Shown: positions 8,640 to 18,885, counted from the first letter of the stretch. The stretch is DNA of 64,000 nucleotides from Nitrospirillum pindoramense (GCF_007827955.1 NZ_VITR01000018.1:78672-142671); one strand, 5' to 3'. Notes: a model not told the origin generated them from the letters alone. Numbers and translations are program-made.

Positions 8640-9008
8640 ATGAATTCCGAAATCGCCAAGGAAAACTTTGAGCCGGCCATCACCGTTTTCATGCTGGTGA
8701 AGACCATGCCCGAATGGCTGGGCATGCCCATTGACCAGCGTTTCCAGGAATTGGCGCGGCATCTACAGCCGATCGTCACCCGGTACAAGGACGATGCGCG
8801 CATGCGGTTCTATGATGTGGAATTTTACTCCACCAATGTAACCGATATCTGGGTATGGGATGCCCGCAGCCATGAGGCCTACCAGCTTCTGGTCGAGGCC
8901 CTGCGGGAGACGCCGTTCTGGGACCGCTACTTCCAGATCGTCGACATCCTGGCCGGGGTCGAGAACGCCTACGCCAATAACTACGGCCGCGCACCGCTGG
9001 CGGCGTGA
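8640..9008 (+). CDS. Darcynin family protein
   Basis: A 122-residue soluble protein without a signal sequence. The pattern TVFMLVKTMPEWLGM, then LQPIVTRY, RMRFYDVEFYSTNVTDIWVW, EAYQLLVEALRETPFWDRYF and IVDILAGVENAY is that of the darcynin domain, a ferredoxin-like, monooxygenase-sized fold of unknown role. The length is typical. It is divergent from a TetR gene and probably controlled by it. The ATG at 8640 is preceded by AAGGAAAAACC. Family recognition is from memory of the motif pattern; no biochemical role can be given. Confidence 0.72.
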   Translation: MNSEIAKENFEPAITVFMLVKTMPEWLGMPIDQRFQELARHLQPIVTRYKDDARMRFYDVEFYSTNVTDIWVWDARSHEAYQLLVEALRETPFWDRYFQIVDILAGVENAYANNYGRAPLAA

Positions 9009-9137
9009 CGGTACGGGTCCGGTGCGGGATGTGGCGCACGGCGTCTTTGAGCCGTGTCCAACACGTCCGACGCGTCCGCGACCGCTATGGACACGACGGT
9101 CATCCCCATAAAGCACCATGAATCATTGAAAATGTAG

Positions 9138-9154
9138 TTGGCACGGAAACTGCT
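9138..9154 (+). promoter_or_regulatory. Sigma-54 (RpoN) promoter
   Basis: TTGGCACGGAAACTGCT matches the -24/-12 consensus TTGGCACGrNNNTTGCW with one mismatch in the scored positions. GG (9140-9141) and GC (9152-9153) have exactly the required 10-base gap. The predicted start point is near 9165, about 106 bases before the ATG at 9271. Upstream sequence carries inverted GTGTCC/GGACAC elements that could be activator sites, but this is weak. Confidence 0.72.
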
Positions 9155-9270
9155 GATTGGGATTTGGCCGGGGTGCCCAACAAGAAGCCCCAGCCTCAAG
9201 GCCAGGGTAACGGCCCGGCTTATCCCGGCGTTCAGAGGCCGAAAACGCAGCTACACCAATGGGGATTATC

Positions 9271-9732
9271 ATGACGCTCAGCAGTAAAGCACAGTTCACC
9301 GTGTCCGGCATCGTCGCCCTGGCCATTTGCGCCTTGGTTCCCTCCGTCGCTTCCGCCGGGGAGGTTAAGCTGGCCACGCCGGAGCAAGCTCTGGCCATCT
9401 GTAAGGCCAACAAGATGGGCGAATGGGACATCGCCTATGTCATCGGCAAGAACGGCCTCGTCCAGAAGGGCCCCGGCTACCAGTGCGCGCAGGAGTCGGC
9501 GCCGGCTCAGGCCAGTGGCGTCGGTAACGCGATCACCGCTGACGGCGCCGTCGTGAAACTAGCCACCCCGGAAGAGGCGCTCAAGGCTTGTCGGGATGGC
9601 AAGATGGGTGAGTCGGATATCGCCTATGTCATCGGTAAGAACGGTCTCGCCCAGAAGGGCCCCGGCTACCAGTGCAAGCAAGAGGCGATGCTTAATCAGG
9701 GTACCGGTGTCGGCAACGCGCTGACCCCTTAA
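9271..9732 (+). CDS. Exported protein made of two tandem repeats, function unknown
   Basis: 153 residues. A signal peptide (hydrophobic VSGIVALAICALVPSVASA) is followed by two copies of a repeat with a period of 63 residues (189 bases, starting at 9364 and 9553). Each copy reads VKLATPEQ/EALxxC, then KMGE, then DIAYVIGKNGL, then QKGPGYQC, and ends GVGNAxT. Two cysteines per repeat suggest one disulfide each in the periplasm. I know no named domain with this pattern. ATG 9271 has GGGGATT just upstream. A sigma-54 promoter precedes it and a hairpin terminator follows, so it is a single-gene unit. Confidence 0.8.
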   Translation: MTLSSKAQFTVSGIVALAICALVPSVASAGEVKLATPEQALAICKANKMGEWDIAYVIGKNGLVQKGPGYQCAQESAPAQASGVGNAITADGAVVKLATPEEALKACRDGKMGESDIAYVIGKNGLAQKGPGYQCKQEAMLNQGTGVGNALTP

Positions 9733-9739
9733 TCGGGAT

Positions 9740-9772
9740 AGGAGGCGGCGGGCATCAGCGCGCCGCCTCCTT
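9740..9772 (+). terminator. Hairpin terminator after the tandem-repeat gene
   Basis: An 11-bp stem (9740-9750 with 9761-9771, AGGAGGCGGCG) lies 8 bases after the stop codon. The tail is TTCAATCT rather than a long T run. It separates this gene from the AT-rich gene downstream. Confidence 0.6.
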
Positions 9773-9864
9773 CAATCTGATCAGCACCTGTATCGAATGC
9801 GGGGCTGAACTTCTTTCTGGTGCAGCGCAACGCCGGCGACGGTACTGGCGGGATGGAGCCGATA

Positions 9865-11328
9865 ATGACCTTCTCTTTACTTCACGTCATTCCGAACGCG
9901 GTCTATAACGCCATGACGAGCGCCGAGAAATTGTTGTTCTCGGCGCTGCAAGGGTTGGCTAGCCGAGGCCCCAAAGCGATTTACTGCGTGTCCAACAATT
10001 TTAATGACCTGTCTTTCGAACCTTTGGCGGCCGACTTCTGGTTACAGAAGATTGATATAAAACAAGAAGCTGTCGAAGATTACTGGAAACTTCTTACGAG
10101 CTACAAAAACATAAATCATTATATATTATGCGATATTGAAAATAACGGAGACTCTGTGAATATCGCGACATCCTTGTCTGGAATCTTGGGAGCGATTCCG
10201 GTGGATGTTTCTCTGAAAGATAGAGTTGAATCTCTTAAATTCAACATGGTAGAGGATGTAACGAAGTGGAAATTTGATAAATTTCTTAAAAAATATAGTG
10301 ATAGTATCAGCAAATCCATGGCGGTCGAGCTGAATCCTAATATTTTTTGGGGGCCAAGAGATTACGCTGTCGCCAATCAGGCAGTCGTTATCTATGGCGC
10401 TACCCAGCGCGCCAGCATCCTGACCCTGTTAGAGGCGCCGGCGCCTATTTATGGCTGGGGTCCCACTGACCAATTCGGCGAGAAAGCCTTTATCACGGAT
10501 GTTGGCAAGGCCGGCGACTACTACGTGGCCGCAGATGCCGCTTTCAATCTGACAGTGTTCAATGGTCTGGACGTTTCCCCCACATCGGTCCCTGCGGCGG
10601 TGAGCAGCTTCCCAGCTGGCCGCGCCCAGCCAAAGAAGAAAGTCTATGTCGCCTTCATGATGTCTGATGGTGACAATCTTCAGTGGTTGTTGAATCGGGG
10701 AAATTGCAGTAACTGGTGGGGTAATTCCAGCCGTGGCACGTTACCCGTAGGGTGGACATTCTCGCCGTCGCTTTATAATTTGGCGCCGGCCATTTGGAAT
10801 TACTATGTCGGCACGAAGACGGAGAATGATGAAATTATATGCGGTCCTTCCGGCATTGGTTATGTATTCGACAACATAGCCCAGAGCGATAATTTCGTAT
10901 CGTTTCTGAGTTTGACGGAAAAATTCATGAGCGATGCCAATATAAACTTGGTGTCCGTTTTTGGAAACCAATATCCAAACTCAGAATACTTGCAGGGGTA
11001 TGCGGATCAGGATGCCGTAAGCGGCGTTATGTATGTGTCGTATACGCCTTGGGTGGTTCCCAATAGTACGGCGCTCAATAAATATAACAATAAGACTGTC
11101 ATCCCCATGAATATAAACCTAGATGGCGATGTCAATGTCGTCGCCAAGAAGATTTTGGGCAACCCGCCCAGTCCGCCATTCTATATGGTCTATGTCAATG
11201 CCTGGGGGAGTAATGGTGACAACGATCCATGGGCTCTTATGAACGGACTGTATGACGCCTTGAAAGACAAGAATGTGGAATTTGTTCTCCCGTCAGTCTT
11301 GTTTTCCATGGCGGAAAGCCATTCTTAA
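9865..11328 (+). CDS. GxGYxYP domain-containing protein (putative glycoside hydrolase)
   Basis: 487 residues from the ATG at 9865, which has GGAG six bases upstream. The signature GPSGIGYVFD (about residue 335) together with FMMSDGDNLQWLLNRG (about 270) and the late YVNAWG and LPSVLFSMA segments fits the GxGYxYP family, found mostly in Bacteroidetes and Firmicutes and predicted to be glycoside hydrolases. The usual YP is VF here, so the call is moderate. No signal peptide is seen from this start. Base composition is clearly lower in GC than the neighbours, with many AAA, ATA and TTA codons, suggesting acquisition by transfer. Substrate unknown. Confidence 0.65.
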   Translation: MTFSLLHVIPNAVYNAMTSAEKLLFSALQGLASRGPKAIYCVSNNFNDLSFEPLAADFWLQKIDIKQEAVEDYWKLLTSYKNINHYILCDIENNGDSVNIATSLSGILGAIPVDVSLKDRVESLKFNMVEDVTKWKFDKFLKKYSDSISKSMAVELNPNIFWGPRDYAVANQAVVIYGATQRASILTLLEAPAPIYGWGPTDQFGEKAFITDVGKAGDYYVAADAAFNLTVFNGLDVSPTSVPAAVSSFPAGRAQPKKKVYVAFMMSDGDNLQWLLNRGNCSNWWGNSSRGTLPVGWTFSPSLYNLAPAIWNYYVGTKTENDEIICGPSGIGYVFDNIAQSDNFVSFLSLTEKFMSDANINLVSVFGNQYPNSEYLQGYADQDAVSGVMYVSYTPWVVPNSTALNKYNNKTVIPMNINLDGDVNVVAKKILGNPPSPPFYMVYVNAWGSNGDNDPWALMNGLYDALKDKNVEFVLPSVLFSMAESHS

Positions 11329-11369
11329 ACTCCAAGCGCCAATTCGGGCGCCCGGGTGTGAAACACCTT

Positions 11370-11392
11370 TGGGTTCGATAGGTTCGAACCCA
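11370..11392. terminator. Hairpin, convergent intergenic region
   Basis: A perfect 9-bp inverted repeat TGGGTTCGA (11370-11378) / TCGAACCCA (11384-11392) with a 5-base loop. It lies 42 bp after the AT-rich gene and probably contributes to transcription termination. Confidence 0.45.
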
Positions 11393-11404
11393 GGGCCGGC
11401 CTCG

Positions 11405-11440
11405 GAGTAGGAGGCGATAAATCATGATCGCCTCCTACTC
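11405..11440. terminator. Strong bidirectional hairpin between convergent genes
   Basis: A perfect 14-bp stem (GAGTAGGAGGCGAT, 11405-11418, with 11427-11440) around an 8-base loop. It lies between the AT-rich gene and serB, which converge. No long T run on either side. Confidence 0.55.
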
Positions 11441-11469
11441 TGATAGCTCTCTCCTGATCGCGCTTCACT

Positions 11470-12387
11470 TTAGCCGGCCACGATCTCCGCCTCGCGGTAG
11501 CCCTGGGCGTACAGCAGGGCCGTCAGGTCGCCGTGGTCCACCCGGGCGCGGGCCGATGCCGCCACTGCCGGCTTGGCATGGAAGGCGATGCCCAGGCCGG
11601 CGGCCAGCAGCATGGGCAGGTCGTTGGCGCCGTCGCCCACGGTGACGGCGGCGGTCAGGGCTACGCGCTGCTGGGCGCAGATGCGGGTCAGCGCGGCGGC
11701 TTTGGCGTCCTTGTCCAGGATGGGCTCCACCGGCTGCCCGGTCAGCTTCCCATCCTGGATGACCAGGTCGTTGGCCTGGTCCTCATCGAAGCCCAGCAGG
11801 GCCCGGACATGGGCGGTGAAGGGCTTGAAGCCGCCGGACACCAGGGCGCAATAGGCGCCATGCTTGCGCATGGTCGCCACCAGGGACTTGGCGCCCGGCA
11901 TCAGGGTGACGATGCCTTTCAGCTCCTCGATCACCGTGGCGTCCATGCCGGCCAGCAGGGCGACGCGCTCGCGCAGCGCGCCTTTGAAGTCGATCTCGCC
12001 GTTCATGGCCCGGCGGGTGATTTCGGCGATGGTGTCGCGCTGGCCGATCAGGGCGCCCAGCTCGTCCAGCATCTCCTGGTGGATGATGGTCGATTCCATG
12101 TCGGCCACCAGCACCGCCTTGCGGCGCCCCGCCGATTCTTGCGTGATGGCGTCCACCGGCTGGCCCAGCAGCGCCTGGGCGCAGGCGGCCTGGGCCTGGT
12201 CGGGATGCAGCCCGGCGAAGGCGATGTCGCAGGCCCGCCCCGGCGCCAGCCAGTCGGGCGCGCTGGTTTCCGCCCCCAGCGCTTGCAGGGCGGCGCGCGC
12301 CGCGCGGACCATGCTATCGTCCAGCGTCGTCGCCGCGTCTCCCGAGGTCAGGGGGGCGCCGGCGATCAAGGTCACCACATGGGTCAT
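11470..12387 (-). CDS. serB: Phosphoserine phosphatase SerB
   Basis: 305 residues, HAD superfamily. The catalytic motif reads ADMESTIIH (about 93-101): the expected DxDST is DMEST, as in many alphaproteobacterial SerB proteins. Motif II is ALVSGGFKPF and motif III/IV is VTVGDGANDLPML. It hydrolyses phosphoserine in the last step of serine synthesis. The first 85 residues resemble the SerB N-terminal domain. The start at 12387 (MTHVVTLIAG) is chosen by family length; the open frame extends far upstream over miaA. Its start codon lies only 3 bases from the proposed miaA start on the other strand. Confidence 0.92.
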   Translation of the reverse strand: MTHVVTLIAGAPLTSGDAATTLDDSMVRAARAALQALGAETSAPDWLAPGRACDIAFAGLHPDQAQAACAQALLGQPVDAITQESAGRRKAVLVADMESTIIHQEMLDELGALIGQRDTIAEITRRAMNGEIDFKGALRERVALLAGMDATVIEELKGIVTLMPGAKSLVATMRKHGAYCALVSGGFKPFTAHVRALLGFDEDQANDLVIQDGKLTGQPVEPILDKDAKAAALTRICAQQRVALTAAVTVGDGANDLPMLLAAGLGIAFHAKPAVAASARARVDHGDLTALLYAQGYREAEIVAG

Positions 12388-12390
12388 GGC

Positions 12391-13476
12391 ATGTCCGAAG
12401 GGTTTGAGGGGGCTTCCGCCGGTCTTGATACGGGGGGCGGGGCCGGCAGGCAAGACGCAGTCGGGCATCCGGCCCCTGCGATCAGCACGGGTGCCACCCT
12501 GGACCCTGGGACGAACGGACCGGCCGCGCCGCGCAAGCTGGTGGTGGTCATCGGTGGCCCCACGGCGTCGGGCAAGTCGCGCCTGGCCCTGGACCTGGCG
12601 GTGCGCCTGGGCGGCACCGTCATCAACGCCGACAGCATGCAGATCTATCAGGGCCTGGCGCTGCTGACCGCCCAGCCAGGGGCGGAGGATTTGGCACAGG
12701 CCCCCCACCGCCTCTACGGCACGGTGCCGCCGGCGCTGCGCATGTCCGCCGCCCATTGGCGCGACCTGGCCCTGGCGGAGGTGCGGGCGGCGGAGCGCCC
12801 CATCCTGGTCGGCGGCACCGGCCTGTACCTGCGCACCCTTATGGCCGGCATCGCCGACATTCCCGCCATCGAGGACTCGGTGCGGGAGCAGGCCAAGGCG
12901 CTGCATGCGAAGCTGGGCGGCCCCGCCTTTCATCAGGACCTGGCGGTACGGGATCCGGAGGCGGCGGCCCGGCTGTCCCCCGGCGATACCCAGCGCCTGG
13001 TACGGGCGTGGGAGGTGGTGGTGGGCACCGGCCGCACCCTGGGAGACTGGCAGCGCGCCGCGGCGGCCACCGCGCCGGCCGACCTGGCCTTCCACGCCCT
13101 GGTCGTCGATCCGCCCCGCGAGCGGCTCTACGCCAACGGCGACGCCCGCTTCCTGGCGATGATGGAGCGGGGTGCGCTGGAGGAGGTGCGGGCCCTGCTG
13201 GCCTTGGGTCTGGACCCGGACCTGCCGGCCATGAAGGCGCTGGGCGTGCCGGAGTTGGCCGCCCATCTGGCCGGCACCCTGGACCAGGCGGCGGCGGTGG
13301 CCCTGGCGCAGCGGCACACCCGCAACTATGCCAAGCGCCAGACCACCTGGTTCCGCCACCAGATGCCGGACGCCCGCCGGGTTGATCCCGGTTTCAGTCA
13401 GACGCATACCGGTTATGAGAAATTAATCGAAAGTCTACTGGGTGAAATCTTTGCGATAATTCGCAAAAGCGGTTGA
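12391..13476 (+). CDS. miaA: tRNA dimethylallyltransferase MiaA
   Basis: About 361 residues. P-loop GGPTASGKSRLALDLA (about 54-69), the INADSMQIYQGL motif, GGTGLYLRTLMAGI and the basic RNYAKRQTTWFRHQ near the C-terminus are all diagnostic. It adds the dimethylallyl group to A37 of tRNAs reading UNN codons, using the isoprenoid made by the pathway that includes Dxs. The first 45 residues are a non-conserved Gly/Ala/Pro-rich extension. No other ATG lies between 12391 and the P-loop, so this start is kept although no good ribosome site is seen. Confidence 0.92.
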   Translation: MSEGFEGASAGLDTGGGAGRQDAVGHPAPAISTGATLDPGTNGPAAPRKLVVVIGGPTASGKSRLALDLAVRLGGTVINADSMQIYQGLALLTAQPGAEDLAQAPHRLYGTVPPALRMSAAHWRDLALAEVRAAERPILVGGTGLYLRTLMAGIADIPAIEDSVREQAKALHAKLGGPAFHQDLAVRDPEAAARLSPGDTQRLVRAWEVVVGTGRTLGDWQRAAAATAPADLAFHALVVDPPRERLYANGDARFLAMMERGALEEVRALLALGLDPDLPAMKALGVPELAAHLAGTLDQAAAVALAQRHTRNYAKRQTTWFRHQMPDARRVDPGFSQTHTGYEKLIESLLGEIFAIIRKSG

Positions 13477-13515
13477 CCCTGGGTACGGTTCCGTCTAGGG
13501 TCCCGATCCGCCCGG

Positions 13516-13533
13516 CCTTCGCGTTTGCGAAGG
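13516..13533 (+). terminator. Hairpin between miaA and ilvB
   Basis: A 7-bp stem CCTTCGC/GCGAAGG around a GTTT tetraloop, 40 bp after the miaA stop and 75 bp before ilvB. There is no T run after it, so it may be a weak terminator or part of the ilvB leader. Confidence 0.4.
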
Positions 13534-13607
13534 GGGCTATTTGGTGTTCCCAAGCGGCCCCGGTGAGCGGGGGCGACGGGGCGACTAGAAACCAGGATTT
13601 TTGGGAA

Positions 13608-15383
13608 ATGAGTGCTGCCACGAGCGAGACCAGTCTGACCGGTGCCGACATCGTCCTGAAGGCGTTGCGGGATCAGGGCGTAGAGGTCATTTTCGGGTAT
13701 CCGGGCGGCGCGGTACTTCCCATCTACGACGCGCTTTTCCAGCAGAACGACATCCGCCACATCCTGGTGCGCCATGAACAGGCGGCGCTGCATGCGGCGG
13801 AGGGCTATGCCCGGTCCACGGGCAAGGTCGGCGTCGTGCTGGTCACCAGCGGCCCCGGCGCCACCAACGCCGTCACCGGCCTGGCCGACGCCCTGATGGA
13901 CAGCATTCCCATCGTCTGCCTGTCGGGTCAGGTCGCCACGCATCTGATCGGCAACGACGCCTTCCAGGAATGCGACACCACGGGCATCACCCGTCCCTGC
14001 ACCAAGCACAACTACCTGGTGAAGGACGTCAACAACCTGGCGCGCACCCTGCACGAGGCGTTCTACGTGGCCAAGAACGGCCGCCCGGGCCCCGTGGTCA
14101 TCGACATCCCCAAGGACGTGCAGTTCGCGGAGGGCACCTACCGCTCCCCGGCCGACAGCATGCCCAAGAGCTATCGCCCGCAGGTGAAGCCGGACCTGAA
14201 CCGGGTGGAAGAGGCCATCGACCTGCTGGCCAAGGCCAAGCGGCCCATCTTCTACGTCGGTGGCGGCGTCATCAACGCCGGCCCGGTGGCCAGCCAGCTG
14301 CTGACCCAGTTCGTGCGCATGACTGGCTATCCCTGCACCACCACCCTGATGGGCCTGGGCGCCTTTCCGGCGTCGGACCGGCAGTGGCTGGGCATGCTGG
14401 GCATGCACGGCACCTACGAGGCGAACCTGGCCATGCACGGCTGCGACGTCATGGTCTGCATCGGTGCCCGTTTCGATGACCGCGTGACCGGCAAGGTTTC
14501 GGAGTTCTCGCCGAACTCCGTGAAAATCCATGTCGACATCGACCCGTCCAGCATCAACAAGAACGTGCGGGTGGACGTTCCCATCGTTGGCGACGCGGCC
14601 CACGTGCTGGAAGACATGATCCGCATCTGGAAGGCGCGCGGCAAGCAGCCGGACAAGGCGGCCCTGGCCCAGTGGTGGGAGCAGATCGAGTTCTGGCGGG
14701 CCCGTGATTGCCTGCGGTACGAGAAGACCAGCAAGGTGATCAAGCCGCAGTTCGCGCTGGAGCGCCTGCGCGCCGCCATCTCCGGCCGCGACGATGTCTT
14801 CATCACGACCGAGGTCGGCCAACACCAGATGTGGGCCGCCCAATTCCTGCCCTTCGACCGGCCCAACCACTGGATGACCTCCGGCGGGCTTGGCACCATG
14901 GGTTATGGCCTGCCGGCCGCCATCGGCGCCCAGGTCGCCCATCCGGACGCCCTGTGCATTGACGTGGCGGGTGAGGCCAGCATCCTGATGAACATCCAGG
15001 AAATGGCGACCGCCCTGCAGTACCGCCTGCCGGTCAAGGTCTTCATCCTGAACAACCAATACATGGGCATGGTCCGCCAGTGGCAGGAGTTGCTGCACGG
15101 CGGCCGTTACTCGGAAAGCTATTCCGAGGCGCTGCCCGATTTCGTGAAGCTGGCCGACGCTTTCGGTGGCGTGGGCCTGCGCGCCACGGAAGTCGGTCAG
15201 GTGGACGACGTCATCAATGAGATGATCAGCATCCGCCGGCCCGTCATCGTGGACATGTGCGTGGATCCGAAGGAAAACTGCTTCCCCATGATCCCCGGCG
15301 GCCGTGCCCACAACGAAATGCTGCTGGGCCCGGACGAGAAGGTGGAGAACGCGACGCCGGAGGACGGCATGGTGCTGGTATGA
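13608..15383 (+). CDS. ilvB: Acetolactate synthase large subunit
   Basis: 591 residues, thiamine-diphosphate-dependent. The N-terminal part has FGYPGGAVLPIYDAL with RHEQAALHAAEGYAR (catalytic glutamate about residue 62). The FAD-binding middle domain follows. The C-terminal thiamine-diphosphate motif is variant, GEASILMNIQEM where GDgSF is usual, followed by LNNQYMGMVRQWQ. It condenses pyruvate with pyruvate or 2-oxobutyrate in valine/isoleucine synthesis. Start ATG 13608 gives the standard MSAATSETSLTGADIVLKAL. First gene of ilvB-ilvN-ilvC. Confidence 0.95.
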   Translation: MSAATSETSLTGADIVLKALRDQGVEVIFGYPGGAVLPIYDALFQQNDIRHILVRHEQAALHAAEGYARSTGKVGVVLVTSGPGATNAVTGLADALMDSIPIVCLSGQVATHLIGNDAFQECDTTGITRPCTKHNYLVKDVNNLARTLHEAFYVAKNGRPGPVVIDIPKDVQFAEGTYRSPADSMPKSYRPQVKPDLNRVEEAIDLLAKAKRPIFYVGGGVINAGPVASQLLTQFVRMTGYPCTTTLMGLGAFPASDRQWLGMLGMHGTYEANLAMHGCDVMVCIGARFDDRVTGKVSEFSPNSVKIHVDIDPSSINKNVRVDVPIVGDAAHVLEDMIRIWKARGKQPDKAALAQWWEQIEFWRARDCLRYEKTSKVIKPQFALERLRAAISGRDDVFITTEVGQHQMWAAQFLPFDRPNHWMTSGGLGTMGYGLPAAIGAQVAHPDALCIDVAGEASILMNIQEMATALQYRLPVKVFILNNQYMGMVRQWQELLHGGRYSESYSEALPDFVKLADAFGGVGLRATEVGQVDDVINEMISIRRPVIVDMCVDPKENCFPMIPGGRAHNEMLLGPDEKVENATPEDGMVLV

Positions 15384-15438
15384 GCGCCGCCCGTCCCGCC
15401 GCCGCCCCCTTCACCGCCCTGCCTGACCGGAGCCCATC

Positions 15439-17086
<1,648 letters not shown>

Positions 17087-17111
17087 GCGGTTCGGGACCT
17101 CAGTCAGGATC

Positions 17112-17146
17112 AAGGCCGGTGCCGACGCGCCGGCCTTTTTCTTCTC
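17112..17146 (+). terminator. Rho-independent terminator after ilvC
   Basis: An 8-bp stem AAGGCCGG (17112-17119) / CCGGCCTT (17130-17137) followed by TTTTTCTTCT. It closes the ilvB-ilvN-ilvC operon. Confidence 0.8.
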
Positions 17147-17283
17147 CTGGGCCCGGCACAACCGATGCATTCCTTTCCAAGGGATCTGTCCTGCGGCAAC
17201 AAAACGCCCGTTGGCCGTTGCCAGCGGCCAGATTGCGGCGTAGATCAAGTCGATCCGGCTTGGCTCGTCGTCAGTCTCAATAC

Positions 17284-17309
17284 CCGTCCCGCCCGCATGT
17301 CCGGGACGG
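17284..17309 (+). promoter_or_regulatory. Hairpin in the leuA leader
   Basis: CCGTCCCG (17284-17291) pairs with CGGGACGG (17302-17309), ending 19 bases before the leuA start and followed by GGATTTTTCG. It could be an attenuator-like or translation-controlling structure. No leucine-rich leader peptide is visible, so the mechanism is open. Confidence 0.4.
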
Positions 17310-17328
17310 CAGCGCAGGATTTTTCGTC

Positions 17329-18885
17329 ATGACCCATCCGTCTTCCGACCGCGTCGTCATCTTCGACACCACCTTGCGCGACGGCGAGCAATCGCCCGGC
17401 GCCTCCATGAACCTGGAAGAGAAGATCCGCATCGCCCAGACGCTGGAAGAGATGGGCGTGGACGTGATCGAGGCCGGCTTCCCCGCCGCCTCCAACGGCG
17501 ACTTCGAGGCGGTGCGGGAAGTGGGCCGCGTGGTGCGCAACGCCACCATCGCCGGCCTTGCCCGCGCCCACCGCAACGACATCGAGCGCGCGGCCGAGGC
17601 GTTGAAGGGGGCGGCGCGCCAGCGCATCCACACCTTCATCTCCACCAGCCCGCTGCACATGAAGTACAAGCTGCAGATGGAGCCGGATGCCGTGGTCCAG
17701 GCCATCTGGGACAGCGTCACCCTGGCCCGCAACCATGTCGAGGACGTGGAGTGGTCGGCCGAGGACGGCTCTCGCACCGAGCTGGATTTCCTCTGCCGCT
17801 GTGTGGAAACCGCCATCAAGGCCGGCGCCACCACCATCAACATCCCCGACACCGTGGGATACGCGGTGCCGGAGGAATATGGCGCGCTGATCCGCGCGGT
17901 GCGCGAGAAGACGCCCAACAGCGACCAGGCCATCTTCTCCGTCCACTGCCACAACGACCTGGGCCTGGCCGTGGCCAACTCGCTGGCCGGTGTCGCCGGC
18001 GGCGCCCGCCAGGTGGAATGCACCATCAACGGCCTGGGGGAGCGCGCGGGCAACGCCGCCCTGGAAGAGATCGTGATGGCCCTGCGCACCCGCGCCGACT
18101 ATCTGCCCTACAAGACCGGCATCAAGACCGAGGCCATCACCCGCGCCTCGCGCCTGGTGTCCACCATCACCGGTTTCGTGGTGCAGCCCAACAAGGCCAT
18201 CGTCGGCGCCAACGCCTTCGCCCATGAGTCCGGCATCCACCAGGACGGCATGCTGAAGCACGCCGGCACCTATGAGATCATGACGCCGGAGTCGGTGGGC
18301 CTGAACCGGTCGACCCTGGTGATGGGCAAGCATTCCGGCCGCGCCGCCTTTCGCGCCAAGCTGAAGGAACTGGGCTACGACGACATGGGCGACAACGCCG
18401 TGAACGAGGCGTTCCGCCGCTTCAAGGATCTGGCCGACCGCAAGAAGGACGTGTTCGACGAGGACATCATCGCCCTCATCGATGACGAGGTGGGCCGCCA
18501 GCACGATCACATCCAGTTCGTTTCGCTGCAGGTGGTCGCGGGTTCGCGCGGGCCGCAGCACGCGGTGCTGGAGGTGACGGTGGGGGGCGAGGCCGTGCCG
18601 CCGGTGGTCAGCTTCGGCAACGGCCCGGTGGATGCCGTTTTCAACGCCATCAAGCTGGTCTTCCCCCACGACGCCCGGTTGCAGCTGTACCAGGTGCACG
18701 CCGTCACCGCCGGCACCGACGCCCAGGCCGAGGTGACCGTGCGCCTGGAGGAGGGGGGCAAGACCGTGAACGGGCAGGGCGCCGATGCCGACACCCTGGT
18801 CGCGACCTGCCGCGCCTACCTGCACGCGTTGAACAAGCTGCTGGTGAAGCGGCAGAAGACCGCGCCGGCGGCGATCAGTGCCTGA
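17329..18885 (+). CDS. leuA: 2-isopropylmalate synthase
   Basis: 518 residues. The HMGL-like barrel begins VVIFDTTLRDGEQSPGASM, with the metal-binding HCHNDLGLAVANS (about 205-217) and GLGERAGNAALEE. The C-terminal LeuA allosteric (leucine-binding) domain spans roughly 385-505. It condenses acetyl-CoA with 2-oxoisovalerate, the first committed step to leucine. ATG 17329 matches the family start (MTHPSSDRVVIFDTT). It has its own 180-base leader after the ilvC terminator, so it is probably a separate unit. Confidence 0.95.
   Translation: MTHPSSDRVVIFDTTLRDGEQSPGASMNLEEKIRIAQTLEEMGVDVIEAGFPAASNGDFEAVREVGRVVRNATIAGLARAHRNDIERAAEALKGAARQRIHTFISTSPLHMKYKLQMEPDAVVQAIWDSVTLARNHVEDVEWSAEDGSRTELDFLCRCVETAIKAGATTINIPDTVGYAVPEEYGALIRAVREKTPNSDQAIFSVHCHNDLGLAVANSLAGVAGGARQVECTINGLGERAGNAALEEIVMALRTRADYLPYKTGIKTEAITRASRLVSTITGFVVQPNKAIVGANAFAHESGIHQDGMLKHAGTYEIMTPESVGLNRSTLVMGKHSGRAAFRAKLKELGYDDMGDNAVNEAFRRFKDLADRKKDVFDEDIIALIDDEVGRQHDHIQFVSLQVVAGSRGPQHAVLEVTVGGEAVPPVVSFGNGPVDAVFNAIKLVFPHDARLQLYQVHAVTAGTDAQAEVTVRLEEGGKTVNGQGADADTLVATCRAYLHALNKLLVKRQKTAPAAISA

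Noticed and set aside
9160..9270. Riboswitch (for example cyclic-di-GMP) in the long 5' leader of the tandem-repeat gene
   Set aside because: Several short inverted repeats are present, but none of the conserved core bases of known classes are seen.
13477..13607. Attenuation leader peptide for ilvB
   Set aside because: No ATG in the region and the only short frame (from a GTG) has no run of Ile, Val or Leu codons.
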